The notes below the pieces were generated by a model. That model searched no databases. It was not told the DNA's origin and was given only the letters and a program-made list of their open reading frames with translations. 46,382 nucleotides of DNA from Mycobacterium asiaticum DSM 44297. Its GTDB lineage: Bacteria; Actinomycetota; Actinomycetes; Mycobacteriales; Mycobacteriaceae. Location of the stretch: assembly GCF_000613245.1 (NCBI RefSeq), contig NZ_HG964937.1, positions 1,477,973 through 1,524,354 on the forward strand, written 5' to 3'. Positions 1 through 7,448 of the stretch are shown piece by piece. The position numbers and the translations under genes were made by a program. Each line of letters opens with the position of its first letter. Position 1 is the first letter of the stretch.

Positions 1-32
1 TCTCCTCGTCAGCCGCAAAGTGTTCGGCCTCA

Positions 33-46
33 CGCTACGCGTAGCG
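33..46. promoter_or_regulatory. 14-bp perfect palindrome upstream of the macro-domain gene
   Basis: CGCTACGCGTAGCG reads identically on both strands and ends 13 bases before the ATG at 60. Perfect symmetry just upstream of a start suggests a dimeric repressor site. No regulator is encoded nearby and no family consensus was recognised. The half-site CGCTAC also recurs in the BVMO promoter region (6156-6206). It could be chance in a CpG-rich genome. Confidence 0.35.
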
Positions 47-59
47 AGACACTGTCTTC

Positions 60-566
60 ATGAATGTCCCCATGATCGAGCTAGCGGTTTTGCAGGCCGA
101 CGTCACCAAACTCGAGGTCGACGCGATCGCCAACGCGGCCAACACTCAGCTCCGCCACGGAGGCGGCGTGGCGGCCGCGATCTCGCGCGCCGGCGGTCCG
201 AGCGTGCAGCGCGAGTCGCATGAGAAGGCGCCGATCGGGTTGGGCGACGCGGTCGAGACGACCGCGGGCGCCATGCCGGCCCGCTATGTGATTCACGCCG
301 CGACGATGGAGCTGGGCGGCCCGACATCCGCCGAGATCATCACGCGCGCAACAACTTCAACGTTGCGAAAGGCGGAAGAGCTAGGCTGCCGGTCGCTGGC
401 TCTGGTGGCATTCGGCACCGGCGTCGGCGGCTTTCCGCTGGCGGACGCGGCGCGGCTCATGGTCGACGCCGTCCGGCGGCATCGGCCGGATTCGCTGCAA
501 CGCGTCGTCTTCGCCGTCCACGGCGACGAAGCCGAGCGCGCGTTCACCGCCGCGGTGCAGACTTAG
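60..566 (+). CDS. Macro-domain protein (ADP-ribose binding)
   Basis: 168 residues covering one macro domain. The adenosine/ribose-binding loop reads IANAANTQLRHGGGVAAAI (residues about 22-40), the family hallmark, followed by AGAMPARYVIHAA and a glycine-rich FGTGVGGFP loop near residue 120. Macro domains bind or hydrolyse ADP-ribose, O-acetyl-ADP-ribose or related nucleotides. The M. tuberculosis gene at this position (lppD, Rv1899c, from memory) is a longer lipoprotein. This version has no signal peptide or lipobox, so it should be cytoplasmic. ATG at 60 is used; a second in-frame ATG lies at 72. Its stop overlaps the convergent neighbour by a few bases. Confidence 0.85.
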   Translation: MNVPMIELAVLQADVTKLEVDAIANAANTQLRHGGGVAAAISRAGGPSVQRESHEKAPIGLGDAVETTAGAMPARYVIHAATMELGGPTSAEIITRATTSTLRKAEELGCRSLALVAFGTGVGGFPLADAARLMVDAVRRHRPDSLQRVVFAVHGDEAERAFTAAVQT

Positions 567-867
567 TCGGCCGACAGATAGCGCTCGACGGATGCCACCT
601 TCTGCGTCATCGCGTCGGTGACCCCGGTCCGCCAGTCCACCTTGATCACCGTGCTGACCCGGGGGGCGCGCGCGGCCACCGCCGCGACCGCCCGCTGCAC
701 GACGGCCATCACCTCTTCCAGCTGTCCCCTTCGATGACGGTGAACATCGAATCGGTTTTGTTGGGCAACCCCGAATCGCGCACCACCCGAACCGCTTCGG
801 CGACCATCTCGCCGACGCCCTCCCCCACGCCCAGTGGGGTCACCGAAAATGCGACCAGTACCGACAC
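563..867 (-). pseudogene. Frameshifted MTH1187/YkoF-type thiamine-binding protein (Rv1898-like)
   Basis: From GTG at 867 the protein opens VSVLVAFSVTPLGVGEGVGE and runs to IEGDSWKR, where it stops at 709-711. The next frame continues with the expected C-terminus (EEVMAVVQRAVAAVAARAP, then VIKVDWRTGVTDAM, ending YLSAD and a stop at 563-565). The span is 305 bases, one short of a whole number of codons. Restoring a single G in the run at 719-722 (TGGAAG instead of TGGGAAG, coding strand) would reopen a protein of about 101 residues, the normal family length. Members bind thiamine-like ligands as ferredoxin-fold oligomers. This is either a recent one-base deletion or a sequencing error. It is divergent from dtd, 32 bases away. 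Confidence 0.85.
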
Positions 868-899
868 CCGTCTACTGTCGCATGGCAGCATCGAGAGCC

Positions 900-1331
900 A
901 TGCGGCTTCTGGTGCAGCGGGTCTCGTCGGCGTCGGTCTCGGTCGCCGGTGAAGTGGTCGGCGCCATCCACCCGACCGGTCAGGGCCTGCTGGCATTCGT
1001 CGGCGTGACGCACAGCGACGAACCGGACCACGCCCGTCGGCTGGCCGAAAAGCTCTGGAAGCTAAGGATTCTCGACGACGAAAAGTCTGCCTCCGACGTC
1101 GGGGCGCCGATTCTGGTGGTCAGCCAGTTCACCCTGTACGCCGACACGGCCAAGGGCCGGCGGCCCTCGTGGAACGCCGCGGCACCGGCAGCGGTCGCCG
1201 AGCCCCTGGTGGCCGCCCTCGCCGACGCGCTGCGCCAGCTCGGAGCGCAGGTCGAAACGGGGCTCTTCGGCGCGCACATGCAGGTCGAGCTGGTCAATGA
1301 CGGCCCAGTAACGGTCCTATTGGAGCTCTGA
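900..1331 (+). CDS. dtd: D-aminoacyl-tRNA deacylase
   Basis: 143 residues, the usual size. DTD hydrolyses D-amino acids (and glycine mischarged on tRNA-Ala) from tRNA, protecting translation. Family motifs are present: the N-terminal MRLLVQRVSSASV strand, SQFTLYADTAKGRRPS around residues 78-93, and the C-terminal NDGPVT that carries the Gly-cisPro chiral-proofreading element. Start chosen at ATG 900 because family members begin at MRxLLQRV; an in-frame ATG at 882 would add an unconserved MAASRA. Same genomic position as Rv1897c. Confidence 0.95.
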   Translation: MRLLVQRVSSASVSVAGEVVGAIHPTGQGLLAFVGVTHSDEPDHARRLAEKLWKLRILDDEKSASDVGAPILVVSQFTLYADTAKGRRPSWNAAAPAAVAEPLVAALADALRQLGAQVETGLFGAHMQVELVNDGPVTVLLEL

Positions 1332-1348
1332 CGGGTACTTTCAGCACT

Positions 1349-2251
1349 ATGACGGAATACGGTTCCCTTCGCTCCGACGACGACCAGTGGGACATCGTCA
1401 GCGGCGTTGGATACACCGCACTCATCGTGGCCGCCTGGCGTGCGCTACACGCCGTCGGCGAGCAACCGTTGGTGCGCGACGACTACGCGAAGCTGTTCAT
1501 CGAGGCGTCGGCGGACCCGTACCTCAACGGTCTGCTGGCCGACCCGGGGACCTCGGAACACGAGAGCGCCTTTCCGCGGCTCTACGGCGTGCAAACGCGG
1601 TTCTTCGACGAGTTCTTCACCACCGCGTGCGGGGCCGGCATCCGGCAGGCGGTGATTGTCGCGGCCGGGCTGGACTCCCGGGCATACCGGCTCGACTGGC
1701 CAACCGGGACAACGGTTTTCGAGATCGATCTGCCCAAGGTGCTGGAATTCAAGTCCCAGGTGCTCGGTGAGCACGGTGCGCGGCCAAAAGCAGAGCGCCG
1801 GGAGGCGGCAGCCGACCTGCGCACCGACTGGCCCGCGGCGTTGGTGGCGGCCGGTTTCGACCCGAACAGCCCGAGCGCGTGGTCGTTGGAGGGTCTGCTG
1901 CCCTACCTGACCAGCAAAGCTCACCAGGCGCTGTTCGCCGGCATCGGCGAGTTGAGCGCACCGGGCAGCCGGCTTGCCATCGGCGCCCTGGGCTCCCGCC
2001 TCGACCACGATCAGCTGGCGCAGCTGGAGGAATCGCACCCTGGTGTCAACGTGGCCGGCGATATCGACTTCTCATCATTGACCTATGAAAACCCGACCGA
2101 CCCCACCGACTGGCTGGTCACGGACAAATGGGCGATCGAGTCGGTCCGCAACACGCTCGACCTGCAGGCAGGCTACGGGCTGACGCCACCCGAGGTGGAC
2201 ATCAAAATCGACAGCTTCATGCACTCGCAGTATATCATCGCGACGCGCTGA
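1349..2251 (+). CDS. S-adenosylmethionine-dependent methyltransferase, PF04072 family
   Basis: 300 residues, typical of the large mycobacterial family of putative SAM-dependent methyltransferases (Rv1896c lies at this position in M. tuberculosis). The SAM-binding loop VIVAAGLDSRAYRL (about residues 106-119), the acidic strand FEIDLP and the post-motif EGLLPYL are all present. The substrate of this family is largely unknown; leucine carboxyl methyltransferase and polyketide O-methyltransferases are relatives. It starts 17 bases after dtd and probably shares its transcript. Its 3' end overlaps the convergent nitrilase by 17 bases. Confidence 0.9.
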   Translation: MTEYGSLRSDDDQWDIVSGVGYTALIVAAWRALHAVGEQPLVRDDYAKLFIEASADPYLNGLLADPGTSEHESAFPRLYGVQTRFFDEFFTTACGAGIRQAVIVAAGLDSRAYRLDWPTGTTVFEIDLPKVLEFKSQVLGEHGARPKAERREAAADLRTDWPAALVAAGFDPNSPSAWSLEGLLPYLTSKAHQALFAGIGELSAPGSRLAIGALGSRLDHDQLAQLEESHPGVNVAGDIDFSSLTYENPTDPTDWLVTDKWAIESVRNTLDLQAGYGLTPPEVDIKIDSFMHSQYIIATR

Positions 2252-3155
2252 TGTGGCGACGGTAGTACCGGCGGCCGTGTAGCCGCTGGTAGTGCCACAC
2301 CGCGGCGGGCAGCGCACCGCGTCGATGCAGCCAGAAGCCGGCGGGCACCTCGGCCCGCGGAGTGCGCCGCCCGACCTCGACCTCGGCGACGACGATGCCC
2401 TCGCCGTCGCCTCCGTCGCGGCAGGCCAGCACGGTGCCGTCAGCCGCGACGATCAGCGTGCCGCCTTCGAAGCGGCCCGCATAACTCATTGGCAGCCAAG
2501 GCATCCGGCACTGTAACGAGCCCGCGTGCGCAGCGTGCAGGACCGGCGCCCCGATGTAGCCGGCGAACGAGGCGGCGGCCTTGTGCGCGGTCGCCGCGTT
2601 GCGCGCCTCCAAGCGGCGAAAGCCACCTTGCGGCCACCAGTCCGGAATCGACCACCACCCGGACCCGGTCATCGCCAAGTCCACGCGGCCACGCAGCCGG
2701 CGGGCGGTCTGGCTGCGCATCAGCTCCCAGCACACCGCCGCGCCCACCGCGATTGCACCCGTCTGGATCACCCCGTCGTCATGACCGCCGATGTAGAAGG
2801 CGTTCTCCCACATCGTCGGCAGGTCCTTGTCGTGGCGGCCGGCCAGCCCCTCCGGCGTAACGAGCAGATACGCGTTGCGGACGTCTCCGTCGGTATCCCG
2901 GATCAGCAACGAGCCGCCGATCATCACGCCGTGGCGCCGCGCGAGCCCGAGCAGCAGTTCGGCGGCCTTCCCGTCGGCCGGCTGGGCGGCGTCGGCGAGT
3001 TCCGGCCAGAAACCGATTCCGGTGGTGAAGAACTCCGGCAACGCGATCGTTTCCGCGCCCGCCGCAACCGCCTCCCCTACGAGACGCTCAACGGTGGCCA
3101 GGTTCGCGTCGACATCGGCCGGCACCGCCTCAAGCTGTATTGCTGCGCAGCGCAT
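2235..3155 (-). CDS. Carbon-nitrogen hydrolase (nitrilase superfamily)
   Basis: 306 residues with the complete Glu-Lys-Cys triad: E41 in ALPEFF, K110 in RHDKDLPTMWENAFYIGG and C142 in AAVCWELMR. The superfamily hydrolyses nitriles, amides or carbamoyl groups; the sequence alone does not fix the substrate. Residues after the cysteine include a Trp-rich GSGWWSIPDWWP segment. Start ATG at 3155. It lies 25 bases downstream of the alcohol dehydrogenase stop (3181), so it may be the last gene of the BVMO-ADH transcript. If so, BVMO, dehydrogenase and amidase/nitrilase could act in one degradative route. I do not recall an equivalent at this place in M. tuberculosis. Confidence 0.88.
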   Translation of the reverse strand: MRCAAIQLEAVPADVDANLATVERLVGEAVAAGAETIALPEFFTTGIGFWPELADAAQPADGKAAELLLGLARRHGVMIGGSLLIRDTDGDVRNAYLLVTPEGLAGRHDKDLPTMWENAFYIGGHDDGVIQTGAIAVGAAVCWELMRSQTARRLRGRVDLAMTGSGWWSIPDWWPQGGFRRLEARNAATAHKAAASFAGYIGAPVLHAAHAGSLQCRMPWLPMSYAGRFEGGTLIVAADGTVLACRDGGDGEGIVVAEVEVGRRTPRAEVPAGFWLHRRGALPAAVWHYQRLHGRRYYRRHISASR

Positions 3156-3180
3156 GGGGCCATGCTGCCACAGCCGATCG

Positions 3181-4206
3181 CTACGGCGTGAGCAGGATTT
3201 TCACGTCGTCGCCGGAGCGGGCCGCGGCGGTCGCATAGGCCTTGGCCGCGTCGTCGAGCGGCAGCGTAGTGGTGAAGATGCCGTCGACGTCCAATCGTCC
3301 CGACTGCAGCAGCGGTATCAATTCCGGCCAGGTGCGCTGCACGGGTGCCGTGGTCATGCGCAGCGTGATGCTGCGGATCAGGGTCATCAGGGCGGGAAAC
3401 GGGAACGGTTGCAGATCGTGCACGCCGACGACGGATACGGTGCCACCGGGACGCACCGCCGAGAGCGCGTCGGTCATCGAGGCGTCGGTGCCGACGGCGT
3501 CGATCACCGCGTCCGCACCCCGGCCGCCGGTTGCGGCCAGCACCGCCTCGGTGGCGGGCGAGTCAACGGGCGTCCCACCCCAGTCAGCCGCGCGCCGCAA
3601 CCGCCCCTCGACGCGATCCACGGCGAAAACCGTTGCGGCGCCTTGCAGGAACGCGCTACGCAGCACGCACAGTCCCACCGCCCCCAGGCCGATCACCGCG
3701 ACCGTGCCGCCGTACGGGATATCGGCGCGCTGGGCCGCCGCCCAGCCGGTGGCCAGGTTGTCGGTGAGCAGCAGCGCCTGCTCGGTGCTGATGCCCTCCG
3801 GAATCCTGCGCACCTGGAAGTCGGCGGCGTGCACCGCGAGCAGGTCGGTCTGGGCGCCGGGCAGCACCCCGCCACCGAAAATGGACAAGCCGGAATGGCA
3901 CATCACCGGGTCGTTGGTGGCACACCCGGGACACGCGCCGCAGCCGGCCACCGACGACACCAGCACCTCGTCGCCGACCTTGACGGTGCGCACCTCGGGC
4001 CCGGCCTCGACCACGGTTCCGATCGCCTCATGACCCAGCGCCACCGGCTCGGCCATCGGGTAGTCACCCTCGTAGAAGTGCAGATCGGATCCGCAGATGC
4101 CGGCGGCGCGGACCGAGACGATCACACCGTCCGGACCGGTCAGGCCGGGATCGGGACGCTTGTCCACCCGGATGCTGCTGGGTCCGTCCACGACAACTGT
4201 CCGCAT
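3181..4206 (-). CDS. Zinc-dependent medium-chain alcohol dehydrogenase (Rv1895-like)
   Basis: 341 residues. Catalytic zinc ligands are Cys in GICGSDLHF and the GHEAIGTVVEAGPEV histidine/glutamate. The structural zinc lobe is GCGACPGC with a fourth Cys in DPVMC. The NAD(P)-binding loop is GLGAVGLC. It oxidises an alcohol or reduces an aldehyde with NAD(P). ATG at 4206 has the ribosome site AGGAGA upstream, which overlaps the last codons of the BVMO gene (stop 4212-4214), so translation is probably coupled. An upstream in-frame start exists but would run inside the BVMO gene and is not conserved in form. Confidence 0.9.
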   Translation of the reverse strand: MRTVVVDGPSSIRVDKRPDPGLTGPDGVIVSVRAAGICGSDLHFYEGDYPMAEPVALGHEAIGTVVEAGPEVRTVKVGDEVLVSSVAGCGACPGCATNDPVMCHSGLSIFGGGVLPGAQTDLLAVHAADFQVRRIPEGISTEQALLLTDNLATGWAAAQRADIPYGGTVAVIGLGAVGLCVLRSAFLQGAATVFAVDRVEGRLRRAADWGGTPVDSPATEAVLAATGGRGADAVIDAVGTDASMTDALSAVRPGGTVSVVGVHDLQPFPFPALMTLIRSITLRMTTAPVQRTWPELIPLLQSGRLDVDGIFTTTLPLDDAAKAYATAAARSGDDVKILLTP

Positions 4207-4211
4207 ATTGG

Positions 4212-6137
4212 TCACTTCTCCTGTCGCGCAATAAAATCGGACCAGTCCGGCGTACGCACCGCGGCCCAGTACTCGTTGAGGCGCCATGGGCTGACGGTGT
4301 GGATCTCGCCGTCGGCGTTCTTGAAATAGGAGTGCTTGACCGCGGGATGCGACCAGACCATCTTCTTGATCTCAGCCTGCGTGCGCCGGTGCCATGCGGT
4401 GGTGGCCTCCGGGGTGGGCTCCAGCTCAGCGATCCGCTCCTCGGCCATCCGCTGCAGGCACAGGTTGACGTAACGCATCTGCAGTTCGGATTGGAAGATC
4501 AGGCTGCCGCCATGGGCCAGGTGCGTGCCCGGCCCGTAGATGATGAACAGGTTGGGAAACCCCGGAACGGTAATGCCCAGATGGGCGTGCGGTCGGCTGC
4601 CCCACACCTCGTGCAGATCAATTCCGTTGCGGCCGAGGATTTTCAACGGCCACAACACGTCGGTGTGGCGAAAACCGGTGGCGTAGACAATCACGTCGGC
4701 CTCGTGTTGCACGCCGTCCTCGGTGACGATGCCACGCGGTGTGATGCACCGGATCGGAGTGCGATCCAGTTCGACGTTGTCGCGTTGCAGTGTCTGCAGC
4801 CAGCTTCCGTTGTCCTGCAGCGTGCGTTTGCCGGTGGCCGGATAGTCGGGCATGACCTTGTTCAGCAACCCGTCGTCCGCGCCGACCTGGCTGGTGATCC
4901 AGTGGCTGAACATCATCCGGGCGGCAGCGTTGATGTCGCTGACCGCATAGTCCTGGTCGGCGTAGTCGGGATCGCTTCGAGCGGCGTCGAGTCCCTTGTC
5001 GGCGCCCGGCCACAACAACAGGAATCGGTACCACCGCCCGTAGAACGGCAGATGCCGCATCGCCCAGCGCACGCCGTCGCCGACCTCGTCGTGATACATC
5101 GGGTTCGGGAACATCCACTGCGCGGTGCGCTGGAACACCGTCAGGTGCTCGACGTCCGCGGCGATCGCGGGTGCGATCTGAAACCCGCTGGCACCGGCGC
5201 CGACCAGCGCGACCCGCTTGCCGGCCAGGTCGACGGAGTGGTCCCACGCAGCGGAGTGGAACGACGGCCCTTCGAAGGTGTCGGCGCCGTCGAAGTCGGG
5301 CAGATACGGCCGGTTCAGTTGGCCGACCGCGGTGATGACCGCCGTGGCCCGCACCGTGCTGGTGTGACCATCGGGTCCGCGCAGTGCGACCGCCCAGTAG
5401 CCCTCCTGCCATTGCGCCGAGAGGACCTCGGTGTTCCACCGGACGTGCTCGGTCAGCTCATGGTTGGCCAGCACCGCGGCGAAGTACCGCTGTAGCTCGG
5501 GTTGTTCGGCGAAGAAGTGCGTCCAGTCATTGTTCGGTTCGAAGCTGTAGCAGTAGAAGTGGTTCGCGACATCCACGCGGGCGCCGGGATACCTGTTCTC
5601 CCACCAGGTTCCGCCGGGTCCCGCATTCTTCTCGACGATGGTGAACGGGATGTTGGCTTGCTTGAGACGCAGACCGGCCAGGATGCCGGATTCACCGCAA
5701 CCGATGACGAGGACGGAGAGGTCCCTCGTGCTCTCGGGCGGCAGCGCCACCGGGCGCCGCGGGTCGACACCCTCGAGGTCCATCTCCTCCAGCGCCAGCG
5801 GCAGGTAGTCGTCGGGCACGCGCTCGCAGGCCGTCCAATCCAGCATCTCCCTGATCAGCTCGGCGCTCAGCGGTGCCGGCTCGGGGCACCCGCGGTCGCG
5901 GTAGTCGGTGAGCACGGTGAGCGCTTCGGCGCGGGCCCGGGCCTTGTCCTCCTCGGACATGAACCCCTGCACCTCGTTCAGGAACACACCCATCTGCTTG
6001 TAGTCGCGGATGAACCGCGGGTCACCGGTGATGTGCACCAACGACAGCAGCAACGTCGGGATGCTGACCTCCTCCAGCGCGGCGGCGATCTCCGATGTCG
6101 GTGTGGTGAAGGGTTGCCCGGCGTACCGGCTGCGCAT
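4212..6137 (-). CDS. Flavin monooxygenase of the Baeyer-Villiger type with N-terminal extension (HAPMO-like)
   Basis: About 641 residues. After an all-helical-looking extension of about 140 residues come the FAD Rossmann motif VLVIGCGESGILAG, the GGTWWENRYPGARVD segment, the BVMO fingerprint FEGPSFHSAAWD (residues about 288-299) and the NADP loop ALVGAGASG. BVMOs insert oxygen next to a ketone to form an ester or lactone, using NADPH and O2. The extension and length resemble 4-hydroxyacetophenone monooxygenase rather than EthA (about 490 residues). ATG at 6137 is chosen; TTG at 6140 is equally possible, both behind GAAAGGA. It is coupled to the downstream alcohol dehydrogenase. Substrate unknown. 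Confidence 0.9.
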   Translation of the reverse strand: MRSRYAGQPFTTPTSEIAAALEEVSIPTLLLSLVHITGDPRFIRDYKQMGVFLNEVQGFMSEEDKARARAEALTVLTDYRDRGCPEPAPLSAELIREMLDWTACERVPDDYLPLALEEMDLEGVDPRRPVALPPESTRDLSVLVIGCGESGILAGLRLKQANIPFTIVEKNAGPGGTWWENRYPGARVDVANHFYCYSFEPNNDWTHFFAEQPELQRYFAAVLANHELTEHVRWNTEVLSAQWQEGYWAVALRGPDGHTSTVRATAVITAVGQLNRPYLPDFDGADTFEGPSFHSAAWDHSVDLAGKRVALVGAGASGFQIAPAIAADVEHLTVFQRTAQWMFPNPMYHDEVGDGVRWAMRHLPFYGRWYRFLLLWPGADKGLDAARSDPDYADQDYAVSDINAAARMMFSHWITSQVGADDGLLNKVMPDYPATGKRTLQDNGSWLQTLQRDNVELDRTPIRCITPRGIVTEDGVQHEADVIVYATGFRHTDVLWPLKILGRNGIDLHEVWGSRPHAHLGITVPGFPNLFIIYGPGTHLAHGGSLIFQSELQMRYVNLCLQRMAEERIAELEPTPEATTAWHRRTQAEIKKMVWSHPAVKHSYFKNADGEIHTVSPWRLNEYWAAVRTPDWSDFIARQEK

Positions 6138-6155
6138 CAAGTGCAGTCCTTTCAG

Positions 6156-6206
6156 GTAGCGGCAATTACGCTACGGCAAGTTTCGTAATTGGCAGCCTTA
6201 CGCTAC
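6156..6206. promoter_or_regulatory. Divergent promoter region with inverted and direct repeats
   Basis: An exact inverted repeat CAATTACG (6163-6170) / CGTAATTG (6184-6191) with a 13-base spacer sits between the BVMO gene and the divergent zinc-ribbon gene. In addition TTACGCTAC occurs twice in direct orientation, 32 bases apart (6166-6174 and 6198-6206), and GTAGCG at 6156-6161 forms a mirror of the first copy. This density of symmetry in about 50 bases fits an operator for a repressor controlling the BVMO operon, but no regulator gene is adjacent. Confidence 0.5.
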
Positions 6207-6212
6207 CCGCCG
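6199..6212 (+). promoter_or_regulatory. Candidate -10 element for a leaderless transcript
   Basis: TACGCT at 6199-6204 fits the mycobacterial TANNNT -10 pattern, and seven bases later lies the GTG at 6212. That spacing would place transcription start at or next to the start codon, as in leaderless mycobacterial genes. No Shine-Dalgarno is visible for either candidate start of the gene. Inferred only. Confidence 0.35.
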
Positions 6213-6754
6213 TGTCGCACCCCGATCAAGACCGCGCGGCCCCTCGGCGTAAGTTCCGGTCCATGGGTCTGTTCGGCCAGAAGGCAACCGGCCCGCGCAG
6301 CGGCGCGGCCGGCCCGGCGACACAAACGCCGCGCGAATCCCCGCAGCGGCGTGCGATCCGGGCTTTCGAACGCGGCGAGGAGTTCTTCGAAATCCAGCTG
6401 CCGCAGGGCGCGGACGTCGGGGCAACGCTCGGTCTCATCGAGCAGGCCGGATGGCGCCTCGAGCACGCCGACTGGGTCGCCACCGGCGAGGTGGTGGGCA
6501 TCTATCTGTTCCGGCGCGACGAGACCCGGGAGGACCGGGTGACGGCGCCGGAACCGGCCGAGCAGACCGCCGCGGAACCGGACCCCGCCGACGTGCCTGC
6601 CGATGTGTCCGACGAGACTCCCGCCGAGGTGCCCGTCGAGAAGAAGACCAAGGTCCGATGCCGCGCCTGCCAGCATGTGCACAGTGTGCCGGTGGACCAG
6701 ACGTCGTTCGTGTGTCCCAACTGCAATGCGAGATTGAAGCGAAAGAAGACGTGA
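6212..6754 (+). CDS. Hypothetical protein with C-terminal zinc ribbon
   Basis: 180 residues from GTG 6212. A conserved-looking centre (RAFERGEEFFEIQLPQGADVG, then LGLIEQAGWRLEHADWV, residues about 50-100) is followed by an acidic, Ala/Pro/Glu-rich linker and a four-cysteine zinc ribbon: CRAC at about 148-151 and CPNC about 20 residues later, ending in a basic KRKKT tail. The fold suggests a small DNA/RNA- or protein-binding regulator, but no function is recognised. An alternative start ATG at 6263 (MGLFGQK) would remove 17 basic residues; neither has a ribosome site. Confidence 0.75.
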   Translation: MSHPDQDRAAPRRKFRSMGLFGQKATGPRSGAAGPATQTPRESPQRRAIRAFERGEEFFEIQLPQGADVGATLGLIEQAGWRLEHADWVATGEVVGIYLFRRDETREDRVTAPEPAEQTAAEPDPADVPADVSDETPAEVPVEKKTKVRCRACQHVHSVPVDQTSFVCPNCNARLKRKKT

Positions 6755-6796
6755 AGAAGGCATGAGCGGGGGCCGGTCCCAGCTCGTGAGCATTGA

Positions 6797-6810
6797 TAGA
6801 ACCTGTTCTA
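6797..6810. promoter_or_regulatory. KstR-type operator before the membrane protein gene
   Basis: TAGAACCTGTTCTA matches the published KstR consensus TNNAACNNGTTNNA at every fixed position and is symmetric in its outer bases. It lies 62 bases before the ATG at 6873. KstR is the TetR repressor of mycobacterial cholesterol catabolism, released by a CoA thioester of a sterol intermediate. Its position supports placing the gene start at 6873 rather than further upstream. Confidence 0.75.
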
Positions 6811-6872
6811 AAAGCCGCGGTCCCGCCGGGGTGGCGAACTTGAGTGACAGCGCAGACCTGAGGAGTGCGGCC

Positions 6873-7358
6873 ATGGCACCGCTACTAGCGGCCTGCGGCG
6901 GTTTCCTGTTGGCCGTGCTGTGGATGGACCTGATTTTCGACGTCCAGGTGTTCCGGTCCGGGCCGGCCGGCGACGAACTGCCCGAACCCGTACTGGCGTC
7001 CATCGCGGCCTACTATCACCGGGCCACCACCACCTCGCGCCCGATGAGCCGGCTCATTGCGCTGGTCATGGTGATTCTCCTGAGCGCGTTGGCGTTTCAT
7101 GCGCTGCGCGGTGGCGAGTCAGGCTGGCTGCTGCTGGTCTCGGCCGTGCTGGCCGGCCTGCCGGTGGCGCTGGCCGCGACCCACACCGTCCCGAGCGCGG
7201 TCCGGCTCGGCAAGCGGGTGGACACTCCCGTCGGCCAGACTCGCCTGGCTCGCGCCGTCTGCCGCGACCACCTGATCTGCTTCGGGTGTTTGCTTGTGTT
7301 TACGGTGCTGTGGTCCGTGCATGGCCTGCTTCCGGACGGCCTCTCTGAGGGCCATTAG
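6873..7358 (+). CDS. Four-helix membrane protein, probable KstR target
   Basis: 161 residues with four hydrophobic segments: about 3-22 (LLAACGGFLLAVLWM), 60-77 (LIALVMVILLSALAF), 85-105 (WLLLVSAVLAGLPVALAAT) and 133-153 (LICFGCLLVFTVLW). Start ATG 6873 follows a good ribosome site (GAGGAG, 9 bases upstream); longer in-frame starts would cover the KstR box. No family was recognised. Because it sits behind a KstR operator and just before the nitronate monooxygenase with its own box, a role in sterol uptake or degradation is a reasonable inference, not shown by sequence. Confidence 0.78.
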   Translation: MAPLLAACGGFLLAVLWMDLIFDVQVFRSGPAGDELPEPVLASIAAYYHRATTTSRPMSRLIALVMVILLSALAFHALRGGESGWLLLVSAVLAGLPVALAATHTVPSAVRLGKRVDTPVGQTRLARAVCRDHLICFGCLLVFTVLWSVHGLLPDGLSEGH

Positions 7359-7408
7359 TCGCGACACATCCGACCTCACTGGCAACGCGGTCGCCGTCCG
7401 TACTAAAC

Positions 7409-7422
7409 TAGAACACGTTTCA
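7409..7422. promoter_or_regulatory. KstR-type operator before the nitronate monooxygenase gene
   Basis: TAGAACACGTTTCA fits TNNAACNNGTTNNA exactly and lies 26 bases upstream of the ATG at 7449. From memory, the M. tuberculosis orthologue Rv1894c belongs to the KstR regulon, which agrees with this box. Confidence 0.8.
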
Positions 7423-7448
7423 ATTCGGCGAGCGCCCGAGGAGCTGGC

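Noticed and set aside
81..296. Overlapping open frames on the minus strand opposite the macro-domain gene
   Set aside because: Arg-rich, low-complexity translations typical of GC-rich shadow frames; no start site or family pattern.
834..899. N-terminal extension of dtd
   Set aside because: The extension overlaps the divergent MTH1187-type gene and is not conserved in form; DTD proteins begin at MRxLLQRV.
2292..3191. Plus-strand open frames opposite the nitrilase and dehydrogenase
   Set aside because: Shadow frames of well-supported minus-strand enzymes with catalytic residues in place.
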